Positions 50,901 through 59,149 of a DNA stretch of 59,411 nt are shown here, one piece after another. Both the position numbers and the translations under genes were made by a program. Position 1 is the first letter of the stretch, and each line of letters starts with the position of its first letter. Source of the stretch: Gemmatimonadota bacterium (GTDB lineage: Bacteria; Gemmatimonadota; Gemmatimonadetes; Palauibacterales; Palauibacteraceae). The notes beneath the pieces were generated by a model. It had not been told where the DNA came from. It made no database searches and saw only the letters and a program-made list of their open reading frames with translations. The stretch covers positions 1-59,411 of the forward strand of contig JAJDUL010000064.1 of assembly GCA_022826685.1 (NCBI GenBank). The letters are read 5' to 3'.

Positions 50901-52327
50901 ACGCCTCGCCGCGGCAGGTCGACCGGAGCATGGTCTCCGCCGAGCAGGTCGAGGCCACGGTACGCGAGATCGAGGCGCTGCGCGCGGGCGGCCTCTACGC
51001 CTCCTCGCTGGCCTGGGCCGGCCTCGGTTCCCTCGAAGTCTGGGCCGAATGGACGCACGAACAGGACCCGGAGTCCCGCCGGACCGCCCGCCTCGCGGCG
51101 AACGGCACGCCACCGCCAGCACCCGACTGGCGCGGCCTCCTGCCCGAAGACTGGAGCTACGGGGGCGAACGCCTCGTCCAGTGGGAGACGCCGATGCCGC
51201 CGCCCGAAGGCCACGGAATCCTGGCCAGGATGGCGGAGGCCTTCGAGGAAGTGACGATGTACAAGGCGGGCGAGTCCTACCTCGGCAGGGACATCTGGGC
51301 GGCGGATCTCATGCCGCCGATCGCGGCCTCACACTGGTCGCGCGTGAAGGCGACGACCTTCAAGCCCACGGTCATCTACTCCGCGCGGCAGCACGCGAAC
51401 GAGGTCTCCTCGACGAGTCACGTCCTCCGGCACGCGGAACTCCTCCTCACGGACCCCGCACAGCGGGCGAAGCTCGACGACGTGAACGTCATCATCCACC
51501 CGTTCACGAACCCCGACGGCGCCCAGCTCGCGTACGACCTGTACCGGATCACGCCGGACTTCATACTGCACGCCGGCTACCTGGCGTCGCTGGGGATCGA
51601 CGTGATGACGGGATCGCGCGATGACCACCCCATCTATCCCGAGGCGCCCATCCGAAACCGGCTGTGGGGACGCTGGCTGCCCGACATCTTCCTGAATCCG
51701 CACGGGTATCCCTCCCACCAGGTCGTGCAGCTGTTCAGCGAATTCTCCGGACTCGTGCGGCGCGGCCGCGTGACCGAGCGCAACTGGGGCTTCAACAAGG
51801 GCTGGTTCATGCCGGGGTTCGGGTACGTCGACAGCCCCGACTATCCCCGGCACCGGGACGCGGCGTTCGAGATCCGCGACTACATCACGCGCGGGATCAA
51901 CTCCAACCGCGACGTGTTCGAGCTGAACCAGCGCACCTATGAACGCTACCGCCGCTACGGCGCCGCATACGACCCGGACGTGTTTCGCCTCCCGATGACG
52001 GACAGCGTGCTCATCGAGATGCCGCTCAAGGGATCGAGCGGCGAGTCCCGGTTCGGCTTCGACTCCCGCATCACGATCTGGTCCGGCACGACGGAAGCCC
52101 CCGATGAGACGGCGTACGGCCCGTGGATGGAGCTGGTCGCGAAGGCGGGACTCTCGTGGAACGAGGCGCTGCTCGACTACCTGCACGAGGGAGAGCACGA
52201 AGTTAAACGCTCCGGCTCCTCCTTCTTCGGCGGCGTGTCGCTGCGCATGAACCGCCCCCGGCCGCCCGAGGACGACGACGAATCGGAAGAGGAGGAGGCC
52301 GTCACCACGGACGGCGGAAGCTCGTAG
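47987..52327 (+). CDS. Very long exported M14-type zinc carboxypeptidase
   Basis: A 1446-residue exported metallopeptidase, several times the usual 300-400. After a signal peptide (about residues 20-46) come two related N-terminal modules. One has LVLDTNGDSVPDLVNAALVL and a GRTWVLVVGGDDEGLQAAARLFA tail; the other has LLGGGVLPNRVDAMLAPG and ALVVSGADAAGAERALDQLA. They resemble the non-catalytic alpha/beta domain that precedes some glycoside hydrolases. A middle beta-rich region follows. The peptidase core (about 1125-1390) has IYSARQHANEVSSTSHVLRHAE (zinc His and Glu), VIIHPFTNPDGAQLAYD and FLNPHGYPSHQV (third zinc His). The end is acidic and low in complexity. Its start overlaps the FAH stop. 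Two ATGs (47987, 47990) are tandem. Confidence 0.88.
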   Translation: MMKPRTQSFGSPRQTPAPAARAVSVALALAVVFAASPASRRLAAQQTADLATLFELGTLVLDTNGDSVPDLVNAALVLGDDPSSVVQAAGAEVAARLGFETMAMDLPLSRDPDGDQVGIVVGRSGLEGAGLRSPGIDPASLDSGEGAVAVREEDGRTWVLVVGGDDEGLQAAARLFAGVLPHTRTLSTAELSRVRDDLAEALEAGGVADATVRLTQARVRAGQAGVGRVIAEIEVDEANLSAAAELLRGLATGDADADPGEPEGTETEAGDESTDEETPRTRLAYPGLESVEARLAGGPTIRIAGRAAPDAPGPVAGRPGSGGKDDMDLSNLYTSDGLLGGGVLPNRVDAMLAPGEGGIDGLPDLAGRLGLESTGITVPLVAPASSIERAAARPTLVLAGVDNALTRRLADSAKIDTGSLAPGEGLIQVVPAAFGSKPALVVSGADAAGAERALDQLARTFPHLAERGDDRPTVDDVERGLWDALSGHSPVGQAATGLYKLGRIADKLADRQIARADVLMSVEKADPGLESYVRARAAEALGISDAAAVDVTVDDRDVQRAATIFADTLALPSEVDRFRELFRDRVLPAASSAGSAAPIRVEARLSEPPEIRRQLEEEARNALIEAGAPADAVEVRVLSAFKQGYSWLEEVILPQLAGRDPGEIGEIVIRFRRNDPPADWPQQAIHTPVRWLHEIFPIDEVFARDLGLELEKIRFEQTTDGPTYEVTVTDSSGDEILSGDFEPRRVMRPYFDRFRDYEHVRVTTGWIHAAAGDRTLADERIVTDPEAFWDHYQSVVLPAIYDYVMDRHDGIPDGGNADAPYFGELTVELEMSEPNYRLEIDNEIHAPMDALHEEIYFGTIEFFDVLGRNSRGQGLTFPGRILPIMRPRGDGRPAELRLSFTGFAVSRPAVVVAFEDAAGAADTMRLDIPKTGLERPSARLAVVRAGEPGIAHLGLRVRVDTDADMRDSLLNYASPRQVDRSMVSAEQVEATVREIEALRAGGLYASSLAWAGLGSLEVWAEWTHEQDPESRRTARLAANGTPPPAPDWRGLLPEDWSYGGERLVQWETPMPPPEGHGILARMAEAFEEVTMYKAGESYLGRDIWAADLMPPIAASHWSRVKATTFKPTVIYSARQHANEVSSTSHVLRHAELLLTDPAQRAKLDDVNVIIHPFTNPDGAQLAYDLYRITPDFILHAGYLASLGIDVMTGSRDDHPIYPEAPIRNRLWGRWLPDIFLNPHGYPSHQVVQLFSEFSGLVRRGRVTERNWGFNKGWFMPGFGYVDSPDYPRHRDAAFEIRDYITRGINSNRDVFELNQRTYERYRRYGAAYDPDVFRLPMTDSVLIEMPLKGSSGESRFGFDSRITIWSGTTEAPDETAYGPWMELVAKAGLSWNEALLDYLHEGEHEVKRSGSSFFGGVSLRMNRPRPPEDDDESEEEEAVTTDGGSS

Positions 52328-52424
52328 GGGCGCGTACCTGTGTAGTGTCGCATACTTGCTCCGCCGCGGCTTCGGAATTCAGGTTGGGGGCGTTCCCGGA
52401 CCCGTTCAACGCAGAGGAAACCCG

Positions 52425-52913
52425 ATGCACATATCGAACGACATCTCGAACCGCCTTCGGAACACCGTCCCGTGGGGAGGGATCCGCGGGTCCGTCTGGA
52501 TGGCGGCGGTCGCGGTCATCCTCGGCGCCTCGAGCCTGGCGGGCCAGGAGGAGGGTGGCGAGGACGGTGAGGCCGAGGAGGCAGCGGCGGCGCTCAACAC
52601 CACCCAGGGCGTGTTCAGCGAGGAACAGGCCACGCGGGGCGAAGACGTCTTCTGGACCATCTGCGCCGAATGCCACTTCGAGGAGGACTTCGGGGGACCG
52701 TTCATCCAGTCGTGGGTCGGCGCCTCGGTGAAGGACCTCGTGGACGAGATCGTGGCCACGATGCCGGAGGACAACCCGGGCGGGATGCCCGTGGAGCAGT
52801 ATCTGGACGTCGTCACGTACATGTTCAAGATTAACGGCATGCCTACGGGCGAGGACGAACTCGCGACTGACGACATGGACGCCGTGGAGATCGAGGTCGA
52901 CCTCGACCCCTGA
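52425..52913 (+). CDS. Exported c-type cytochrome
   Basis: A 162-residue protein with a signal anchor or peptide at about residues 23-40, an acidic linker and one cytochrome c domain. The haem motif is CAECH in VFWTICAECHFEEDFGG, and the axial Met is probably in IVATMPEDNPGGMPVEQYLDVVTYM. It would carry electrons in the periplasm. The type resembles cytochrome modules of PQQ dehydrogenases, but no such gene is next to it. It precedes the Cache-barrel gene by 64 bp on the same strand, so they may share a transcript. Confidence 0.87.
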   Translation: MHISNDISNRLRNTVPWGGIRGSVWMAAVAVILGASSLAGQEEGGEDGEAEEAAAALNTTQGVFSEEQATRGEDVFWTICAECHFEEDFGGPFIQSWVGASVKDLVDEIVATMPEDNPGGMPVEQYLDVVTYMFKINGMPTGEDELATDDMDAVEIEVDLDP

Positions 52914-52977
52914 CGCCAGGCGCGACTCGCTCCGACAGCCCGCCGGAGTCCGTTTTCCGGAGCCGAGGAAAGATGCC

Positions 52978-55533
52978 ATGCGAGCCACCAGCGCCCCCAC
53001 GCTGCTATTTGCGCTACTCGGTCTGACCACCGCCGCACTCCAGGCGCCCGCCGTCAACGCACAGGTGCCCAAGGTCACCGCCGGTGAGGTGGTGGACCGC
53101 GAGACCCTGAAAGGGTTCGTGACCTACGCGGCGTCCGTCGCCGCCGCCATCACCGACATCAACCAGGGATCCCAACTCATCCAGGCGGTGAGGACGGAGG
53201 GCGGGGACTACAACGTCGGGAACATGTACCTGATTTTCCTGACCACCGACGGTCAGGTGTTCATCCACGGCGAAGACCCCAATCTGGACGGAGTCAACGT
53301 GCACGGCGTGCAGGACGACAACGGGAACCCTGTCGTCCAGCAAATCCTCGCCGCCGGGGCGGCGGGCGGCGGGTTCGTGGAGTGGTGTTGGGATGATCCT
53401 TTCGACCCGAACGACCCCCGCTGCAAGGACAGCTACGCGCTCCAGCACTTCTCCCCGGTGGCCGGAGTGGATCTGGTCGTGGTGGGGGGGTACTACCAGG
53501 ATCTGTCCGGCGCCGGGCAGCCGCTGCCTCCCGTTCCGTTTCCCGAAGTCTCCGCCGCCGACGTGGTCGACAGGGAGACCCTCCAGCAGTTCGTGGACGG
53601 GTCGGTCGTCTGGCTGCGGGACCTCATCGGGCAGGTCGGGTTCGAGCGCGCGAACGAATGGAAGGGCGTGCTGAGGGAAGAGGGCGGACACTTCAAGTCC
53701 GGCCCCATCTATCTCTTCATCTTCACTCCCGAAGGGTATGTCATCTTCCACGGCGCCGACCCCTGGCGTGAAGGTCGCACGGTGATCGACAACACGGACC
53801 TCCAGGGGAGACCCTTCGTCAGGGAAGTCATCGCCGTCGCCCAGGGGGGCGGGGGGTTCGTCGAGTACTTCTGGGACGATCCGACGGTTCAGGGGGATGA
53901 GGACACCGGAACCCCCAAGGTGAGCTACGCCGTCTCGCTGCGGAGCGACTTGCCCGTCTTCCAGGGGGTCGAGTTCATCGTCGGCGCCGGGTTCTACCGG
54001 AACTTCTCGACCGCCGAGGCGGAGATGGCGGCGGCGGACTGGCTCGACCGGTTCGGCCGGTCCGTGGCGAGTCAGGCGATGGAGATGATTGGCAATCGGG
54101 TCTCGCCTTCGCACCGGGGATCCGACCACGTCACGGTCGGCGGGCGCACGATCGATCTCGCAGCGCTGAACGCTCAGGGCGGGCTGTTCAGCGGCTTCGC
54201 AGGGCTGGGCCGGGGGAGTTCAGGCTCCGCCGGCGCCGGCCGCGTGGCGCCCACCGCATTCCTGCCCGCATCCGTCGGCGGCCTCGTGGGCGAGACGTCC
54301 TTCCAGCTTTCCCCCGGGCAGGACGCAGGGGGCGGAGGCAACTACTCGCTGTGGGGCGCCGGCGAGATGATGCGGTTCTCCAGCGGGGGTGACGGCGGAT
54401 TCCACGACGGCGAAGTCGTCACGGCCGCGCTGGGGGCCGACTACAGGTTCGGACCGGTACTCGCGGGGCTCGCCCTGTCCCACAGCCTCGGATCGGGCGG
54501 CTTCGAACTGGGGCGGGCCGGAGAAGATGACGTCGGCGACGTGACGACGTCGCTGACCAGCGCCTTCCCGTACGCGCGACTCGCGCTCAACGAACGGCTC
54601 TCGCTCTGGGGCGTGCTCGGGTACGGGTTCGGCCGGCTGAATCTCTCGGGCGGCGGCGAGGAGGATCCCTCGAGCGACATTTCGATGCGCATGGTCGGCC
54701 TTGGGGCGCGCGGGGAGCTTGTGGGGTCCGGCGATCCGCGCGACTTCGCACTCGCCCTGCGGTCGGACGGCTTCGTCGCGCAGATGAACTCGGAGGAAGT
54801 CGAGGGACGGAGCGAACTCACCGCCGATGTGAGTCGCGTGCGGCTGATGCTCGAAACCTCGACGGGATACACGCTCACCGGAGGAGAGGTGGTCCAGCCG
54901 CAGCTTCGCGTCGGCATGCGCCGCGACGGGGGCGACGTGGAGACCGGGTTCGGCATGGAGCTGGGCGGTGCGGTGACCTTCCTCGATCTCGAGCGGGGTC
55001 TCACGATCTCCGTGCACGGCCGCAAGCTCGTGGCCCACGAACAGAGCGACTACGACGAGTGGGGGCTCGGCGGATCTCTCACCCTCAACCCGCGGGGCGG
55101 GGGCCGGGGGTTGTCGCTCGGTGTGAGCCCCTCGTGGGGATCGACGGCGAGCGGCCTGGCGCGGCTGTGGGCGCAGGGGGCGACCGGGTTGACGCCGAAC
55201 GGGTACGGGTACGGGTACGGCAGCCGGAGGGTCGATGCGGAAGTCGGATACGGGATCGACGCGCTGGCGGGCCGAGGCGTCTTCACGCCGTACGCAAGAC
55301 TGGTGCTGTCCGAACAGCCGGGTCCGGGACAGTTCGGTGGAGGCCACTTCCAGGGTCCGGTAGCACTGATGCCGCTCGAAACATCGGGGCAGAGCCTCCA
55401 TGGCTACCACCTGGGCGGACGTCTCAACGTCGGTTCGGGCCTCTGGCTGAACGTCGAGGCAGGCCGGAACGCCTACGGCGCCGGTCCGGATCCGGCGAAC
55501 AGCCTGATGCTCAACCTCTCCATGAACTGGTAG
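52978..55533 (+). CDS. Double Cache-domain sensor fused to outer-membrane autotransporter-type barrel
   Basis: An 851-residue exported protein. Signal peptide about residues 1-29. Two sCache_2-like domains follow in tandem: Cache 1 (about 30-180) with VVDRETLKGFVTYA, NMYLIFLTTDGQVFIHG and GGGFVEWCWDDP; Cache 2 (about 190-345) with VVDRETLQQFVDGS, IYLFIFTPEGYVIFHG and GGGFVEYFWDDPTVQGDED. A helical segment (ADWLDRFGRSVASQAMEMI, about 350-375) and a Gly/Ser linker lead to a beta-barrel (about 430-851) of the autotransporter type, ending in LNLSMNW with the terminal aromatic residue used by BAM. Cache domains normally sit in inner-membrane receptors; here they would be carried by an outer-membrane barrel. 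The DinB-like gene starts 8 nt after the stop. Confidence 0.83.
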   Translation: MRATSAPTLLFALLGLTTAALQAPAVNAQVPKVTAGEVVDRETLKGFVTYAASVAAAITDINQGSQLIQAVRTEGGDYNVGNMYLIFLTTDGQVFIHGEDPNLDGVNVHGVQDDNGNPVVQQILAAGAAGGGFVEWCWDDPFDPNDPRCKDSYALQHFSPVAGVDLVVVGGYYQDLSGAGQPLPPVPFPEVSAADVVDRETLQQFVDGSVVWLRDLIGQVGFERANEWKGVLREEGGHFKSGPIYLFIFTPEGYVIFHGADPWREGRTVIDNTDLQGRPFVREVIAVAQGGGGFVEYFWDDPTVQGDEDTGTPKVSYAVSLRSDLPVFQGVEFIVGAGFYRNFSTAEAEMAAADWLDRFGRSVASQAMEMIGNRVSPSHRGSDHVTVGGRTIDLAALNAQGGLFSGFAGLGRGSSGSAGAGRVAPTAFLPASVGGLVGETSFQLSPGQDAGGGGNYSLWGAGEMMRFSSGGDGGFHDGEVVTAALGADYRFGPVLAGLALSHSLGSGGFELGRAGEDDVGDVTTSLTSAFPYARLALNERLSLWGVLGYGFGRLNLSGGGEEDPSSDISMRMVGLGARGELVGSGDPRDFALALRSDGFVAQMNSEEVEGRSELTADVSRVRLMLETSTGYTLTGGEVVQPQLRVGMRRDGGDVETGFGMELGGAVTFLDLERGLTISVHGRKLVAHEQSDYDEWGLGGSLTLNPRGGGRGLSLGVSPSWGSTASGLARLWAQGATGLTPNGYGYGYGSRRVDAEVGYGIDALAGRGVFTPYARLVLSEQPGPGQFGGGHFQGPVALMPLETSGQSLHGYHLGGRLNVGSGLWLNVEAGRNAYGAGPDPANSLMLNLSMNW

Positions 55534-55541
55534 GAGACGGG

Positions 55542-56069
55542 TTGGAGGGGCCGGATCCCTACACCGCACGAGACTCGCTCGCCGGAGTCCGCGTCGGCAT
55601 CCAGGGCTGCCTTGAACGAGCCGCTGACACTGACCGTCTGGCCGTCTCCGCACCCGAAGTATCTGCATGGAGCGTCCAGGACCACCTCGAGCACCTGCTC
55701 TTCTCCGACCGGAAGGTCCTGAGCTGGGTGGTTGAGGCTCTGGCCGCATCGAACCCCGGGACGAGAGAGCAGTTCCCGAGGGAGATTGGAGTGGCTCTCC
55801 TGGCGCGTGGTTCGATCCCGCGCGGCCGCGGGCCCGCCCCGGACTTCACGTTACCGGACGGACTGCCATCAGCCGATGTCCGGGAGGGTTTCGAGGCGTT
55901 GCGTGCCCTGGCGGCGGGCCTCAAGCCGCAACTGGCGGAACTGGAGGCGTGCCGGCACACGCTCCCGCATCACGTTCTGGGCCACTTCACACCGGCCGAG
56001 TGGCTACGCTTCCTCCACCTCCACCACCGCCATCACGAAGCGATCATCCACGACATCCTGGCCGCCTGA
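55542..56069 (+). CDS. DinB superfamily protein (DUF1569-like)
   Basis: A 175-residue four-helix-bundle protein. Helix 2 has the metal-binding WSVQDHLEHLLFSDRKVL, and the C-terminal GHFTPAEWLRFLHLHHRHHEAIIHDI supplies the remaining His residues. DinB-like proteins bind a metal and act as thiol-dependent transferases or damage-induced enzymes; the exact reaction is unknown. The TTG at 55542 has AGGAGAC upstream, which overlaps the TAG stop of the Cache-barrel gene, so re-initiation is likely. No signal peptide is seen, so it is cytoplasmic. Confidence 0.75.
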   Translation: MEGPDPYTARDSLAGVRVGIQGCLERAADTDRLAVSAPEVSAWSVQDHLEHLLFSDRKVLSWVVEALAASNPGTREQFPREIGVALLARGSIPRGRGPAPDFTLPDGLPSADVREGFEALRALAAGLKPQLAELEACRHTLPHHVLGHFTPAEWLRFLHLHHRHHEAIIHDILAA

Positions 56070-56085
56070 CCGAAGCGCCTGTCGG

Positions 56086-57858
56086 CTACGCTTGAGCCCT
56101 TGCCGCGCGGACTCTGCGGATGGCGGCGGCGCCCTCGAGCAGGAGCCAGATCTCGAGGATGAAGATCGCGGCCCCGATCACGAGCAGCAGCCACTGGTTC
56201 GTGCCGAAGAAGCGGTCGAGGTTGATGACCATCGCCCACGTCGTCATCAGCAGCAGGAAGCTCATCGGGATCATCGTCACCCAGAAGGGGCGTCCCTGCC
56301 GCATCAGGAAGAGCGACACGATGAGGAGCGTGAGCCCGGCGAGGAGCTGGTTCGTCGTGCCGAACAGCGGCCAGATCATCATGCCGCCGGCGCCGCGGTC
56401 CGCGGAGAGCGCCAGGACCGCGCAACTGATGACGGCGATCGCGGTCGCCACCCAGCGGTTCTGGATCGCCTTCACGTTGTACTCGACGCCGAGTTCGCTG
56501 ATGATGTAGCGCTGCAGTCGGATGGCGGTATCCAGCGTCGTCGCGGCGAAGCTGATGACGACGACGGAGGCGAAGATCACCGCCACGCTCTCGGGGATGC
56601 CGATACCGGCCGCAAGCACGCCCACGCCGTTGACGAACGCGGTCGTGGCGCCGGCCGTTGCCGCCTCGAAAGTGCTGTAGTGCTCCTGCCAGAGGACGAG
56701 CCCCTGCGCCGCCCCCACGTCCCGGCTGAGGTAGATCGCGAAGCCGGCCGTACACGCGATGATCGAGGTGACGGCGAGCGTTCCCTCACCGATCGCCCCG
56801 CCGTAGCCCACGTAGCGCGCGTCCGTCTCCTTCCCCAACTGCTTGGATGAGGTGCCCGAGGCGACGAGGCCGTGGAAGCCGCTGATCGCGCCGCAGGCGA
56901 TCGTGATGAAGAGGAGCGGCAGCCAGCCCGGCGTGTCGGCGGGCAGTTCCGTGTTCACCGTGGGCGCCACGACCTCCGGGTTCACCACGAGCACGGCGAG
57001 GCTGATGATCCCGAGCGCGACGAATAGCTGGTGCCCGTTCACGTAGTCGCGCGGCTGCAGGAGGAGCCACACGGGGAGGACCGAGGCGACGAAGGTGTAG
57101 GAGAAGAGGATCGCGATCCATCCCACGCGCCGCCCATCGGCCGCTGCCGCCTCTCCCGCCACGGCCGCATCGCCTCCCGCCGCGGCGAGTTGCGCCTCGG
57201 TCGGGCTGAAGCCGATGAAGTCCGGCAGCGTGAAGGGCATGTCCTGCCCGAACCAGATGAGCACGTACAGCGTCGCCAGCGCTCCCAGCGATGGAATGAG
57301 GATCCCCGTCCCCGTGCGGTAGATGAGGAACCCGACGATGAGCGCGATAACGAGCGAGCCCCACACCGGAACCACGGCGCCGGGGTTCGCCATGAACAGG
57401 TTCGCGATGATGACGGCGAAGACCGCGTTCACCATCAGGAGCAGGAAGAAGATGATGAGGAGGAAGAGGACCCGTGCACGCTGGCCGAGGATGGACTCCG
57501 TCAGCGTCCCGATCGACCGTCCCTTGTGGCGGGTCGAGATCCACAGGGCGCTGAAGTCGTGCACCGCCCCGGCGAAGACCGTCCCGAGCACGACCCACAG
57601 GAAGGCGGGCAGCCAGCCCCAGATGACGGCGATCGCGGGTCCCACGATGGGCGCGGCCCCGGCCACCGACGTGAAGTGGTGCCCGAAGAGCACGTGCTTG
57701 TTCGTGGGCACGTAGTCGACGCCGTCCTTGAACTCGTGCGCGGGCGTGACGAAGTCGGGGTCGAGCTTGAAGACCCTGCCGGCGATGAAGCGCGAGTAGA
57801 TGAGGACACCGGTCAGGAACGCCGAGAGACCAATCACCAGCAGGACGATCGCGCTCAT
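56086..57858 (-). CDS. cstA: Carbon starvation protein CstA
   Basis: A 590-residue inner-membrane carrier with some 16-18 hydrophobic segments. It matches CstA closely: DYVPTNKHVLFGHHFTSVAGAAPIVGPAIAVIWGWLPAFLWVVLGTVFAGAVHDF near the N-terminus, FHGLVASGTSSKQL, and IWPLFGTTNQLLAGL near the C-terminus. CstA proteins import peptides or pyruvate under carbon limitation. It follows the ArsA-type ATPase by 35 bp on the minus strand, so it may end the DUF4143/cory-CC-star/ArsA operon. The family match is firm; the substrate here is open. Confidence 0.93.
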   Translation of the reverse strand: MSAIVLLVIGLSAFLTGVLIYSRFIAGRVFKLDPDFVTPAHEFKDGVDYVPTNKHVLFGHHFTSVAGAAPIVGPAIAVIWGWLPAFLWVVLGTVFAGAVHDFSALWISTRHKGRSIGTLTESILGQRARVLFLLIIFFLLLMVNAVFAVIIANLFMANPGAVVPVWGSLVIALIVGFLIYRTGTGILIPSLGALATLYVLIWFGQDMPFTLPDFIGFSPTEAQLAAAGGDAAVAGEAAAADGRRVGWIAILFSYTFVASVLPVWLLLQPRDYVNGHQLFVALGIISLAVLVVNPEVVAPTVNTELPADTPGWLPLLFITIACGAISGFHGLVASGTSSKQLGKETDARYVGYGGAIGEGTLAVTSIIACTAGFAIYLSRDVGAAQGLVLWQEHYSTFEAATAGATTAFVNGVGVLAAGIGIPESVAVIFASVVVISFAATTLDTAIRLQRYIISELGVEYNVKAIQNRWVATAIAVISCAVLALSADRGAGGMMIWPLFGTTNQLLAGLTLLIVSLFLMRQGRPFWVTMIPMSFLLLMTTWAMVINLDRFFGTNQWLLLVIGAAIFILEIWLLLEGAAAIRRVRAARAQA

Positions 57859-57893
57859 CGTGTTACCTCCCAGCAGTCCGTTTCAGGTATCGA

Positions 57894-58880
57894 CTAGCGT
57901 TCGACGGGAATCCGCCTCAGAGCGTCCACCCCCACCGGATCGGAGTCGAGGAGGGCGACGCGGAGGACAGGCCAATCTCCGAGAGACTGCGAGATCCTCG
58001 CAAGATAGGCGGCCTGACGTTCCCGCCTCGCCGCCAGGAACGGATCGTCGCCCGCGCCGGCGGCCGGCGCCGGGAGCACCTGGTTCACGACGATGGCCCC
58101 TACCGGGACGGCATGTTTCGCGAGGGCTTCGACCGCCTTCTCCGTTTCCCAGATCGGCAGGCGCTCGGGAATCACCACGAAGACGAACGCGGTCCGCCGG
58201 CGGTCGGTCAGGATGCGCCGCGCCGCGCGGAAGCGGTCGCGCCGCGCCTCGAGCGCCCCGAGCAGAGGGTCGTTCTCCGGCGTCGGGACCTCCTCGGAGC
58301 CCGCGACGTTCTTCCACATCTGCGCCAGGGCCCCGATCTTCTTGCGCCGCTGGATGAGTCCGCTGATCCACGTCGCCATCAACTCGGGGAGAGAGAGAAG
58401 CCGGAGCGTCTGTCCCGTCGGGGCGGTGTCGAACACGACCCGGTCGTAGTCGCCGCCCTCGTCCTCGAGGATGCGGGTGAAACGGTCGAAGAGGGCGGAC
58501 TCGGCGGCGCCGGGGGAGACGCGGGCGATGTCGATCTGCCGGTAGACCTCGCCCAGGAGGCGGGGCGGGGCCGCGGACGCCACGCGATCCTTGACGGCAT
58601 CGATGTAGCGGTCGGCCTCGCGCTCCGGGTCCACCTCCATGGCCCAGCAGCCGTCGGCAACCCGCCGCGGCCGGTCTCCCAGCTCCGCCTGAAGCACGTC
58701 CGCGGTGGAGTGCGCCGGGTCCGTGGACACGAGGAGCGTCCGGTGCCCGCGCGCCGCCATGTCCAGCGCAGCGGCCGCCGCCATCGTGGTCTTCCCCACC
58801 CCGCCCTTGCCGCCGAAGAAGAGGACGGGCCGGTCGGGGAACGGCAGCGGGGTCCGCCGCGAGTTGTCGGCGCTCAGCAA
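57894..58880 (-). CDS. ArsA-family ATPase
   Basis: A 328-residue P-loop ATPase of the SIMIBI class. The deviant Walker A is FFGGKGGVGKTTMAAA, the A-loop is VVFDTAPTGQTLRLLSLPELM and the adenine region is IVVNQVLP. There is only one ATPase half and no arsenite-binding Cys triad, so it is closer to Get3-like or regulatory members than to the arsenite pump subunit. The start is TTG at 58880, inside the end of the cory-CC-star gene (overlap of 7 nt), since no ATG or GTG precedes the P-loop. The pairing with cory-CC-star is recurrent in the database, as I recall. CstA follows. Confidence 0.85.
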   Translation of the reverse strand: MLSADNSRRTPLPFPDRPVLFFGGKGGVGKTTMAAAAALDMAARGHRTLLVSTDPAHSTADVLQAELGDRPRRVADGCWAMEVDPEREADRYIDAVKDRVASAAPPRLLGEVYRQIDIARVSPGAAESALFDRFTRILEDEGGDYDRVVFDTAPTGQTLRLLSLPELMATWISGLIQRRKKIGALAQMWKNVAGSEEVPTPENDPLLGALEARRDRFRAARRILTDRRRTAFVFVVIPERLPIWETEKAVEALAKHAVPVGAIVVNQVLPAPAAGAGDDPFLAARRERQAAYLARISQSLGDWPVLRVALLDSDPVGVDALRRIPVER

Positions 58881-59149
58881 CAGCGGAAGCCGCCCTCGGG
58901 CCCGCGCTCCATCCCGACCCGGACGTGCCACTCGTGAAACTCCTCGATGAGCGACGGATAGAGTTCGAGCATGTAGAACTGGACCGGGTTGGGCACGCCG
59001 AGGAGATCTGAGAAACCCATGAGCATGAACGCGTCGTGCTGCCGCAGGTACTCGCGGTGGATCGTCGCGCGGTAGGGGGCGATGTACAGCCCCTCGTACA
59101 CGTCGCGCGCCTCCCGCAGCCAGCGGCGCCAGCGGACCTCTGTCTTCAT
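58874..59149 (-). CDS. cory-CC-star protein
   Basis: A 91-residue protein ending in GGFRCC then stop, the hallmark of the cory-CC-star family. Other conserved parts are EGLYIAPYRATIHREYLRQHDAFMLMGFSDLLGVPNP and EFHEWHVRVGM. The C-terminal Cys pair suggests metal or redox chemistry. From general knowledge such genes travel with ArsA-type ATPases, as here. The ATG at 59149 overlaps the TGA of the gene upstream as ATGA, and the stop overlaps the ArsA start, so all three are translationally coupled. Confidence 0.82.
   Translation of the reverse strand: MKTEVRWRRWLREARDVYEGLYIAPYRATIHREYLRQHDAFMLMGFSDLLGVPNPVQFYMLELYPSLIEEFHEWHVRVGMERGPEGGFRCC

Noticed and set aside
55199..55230. GGGTAC hexamer repeat in the barrel gene as a phase-variation tract
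   Set aside because: Only three units, length divisible by three, and it encodes a normal Gly-Tyr strand turn.
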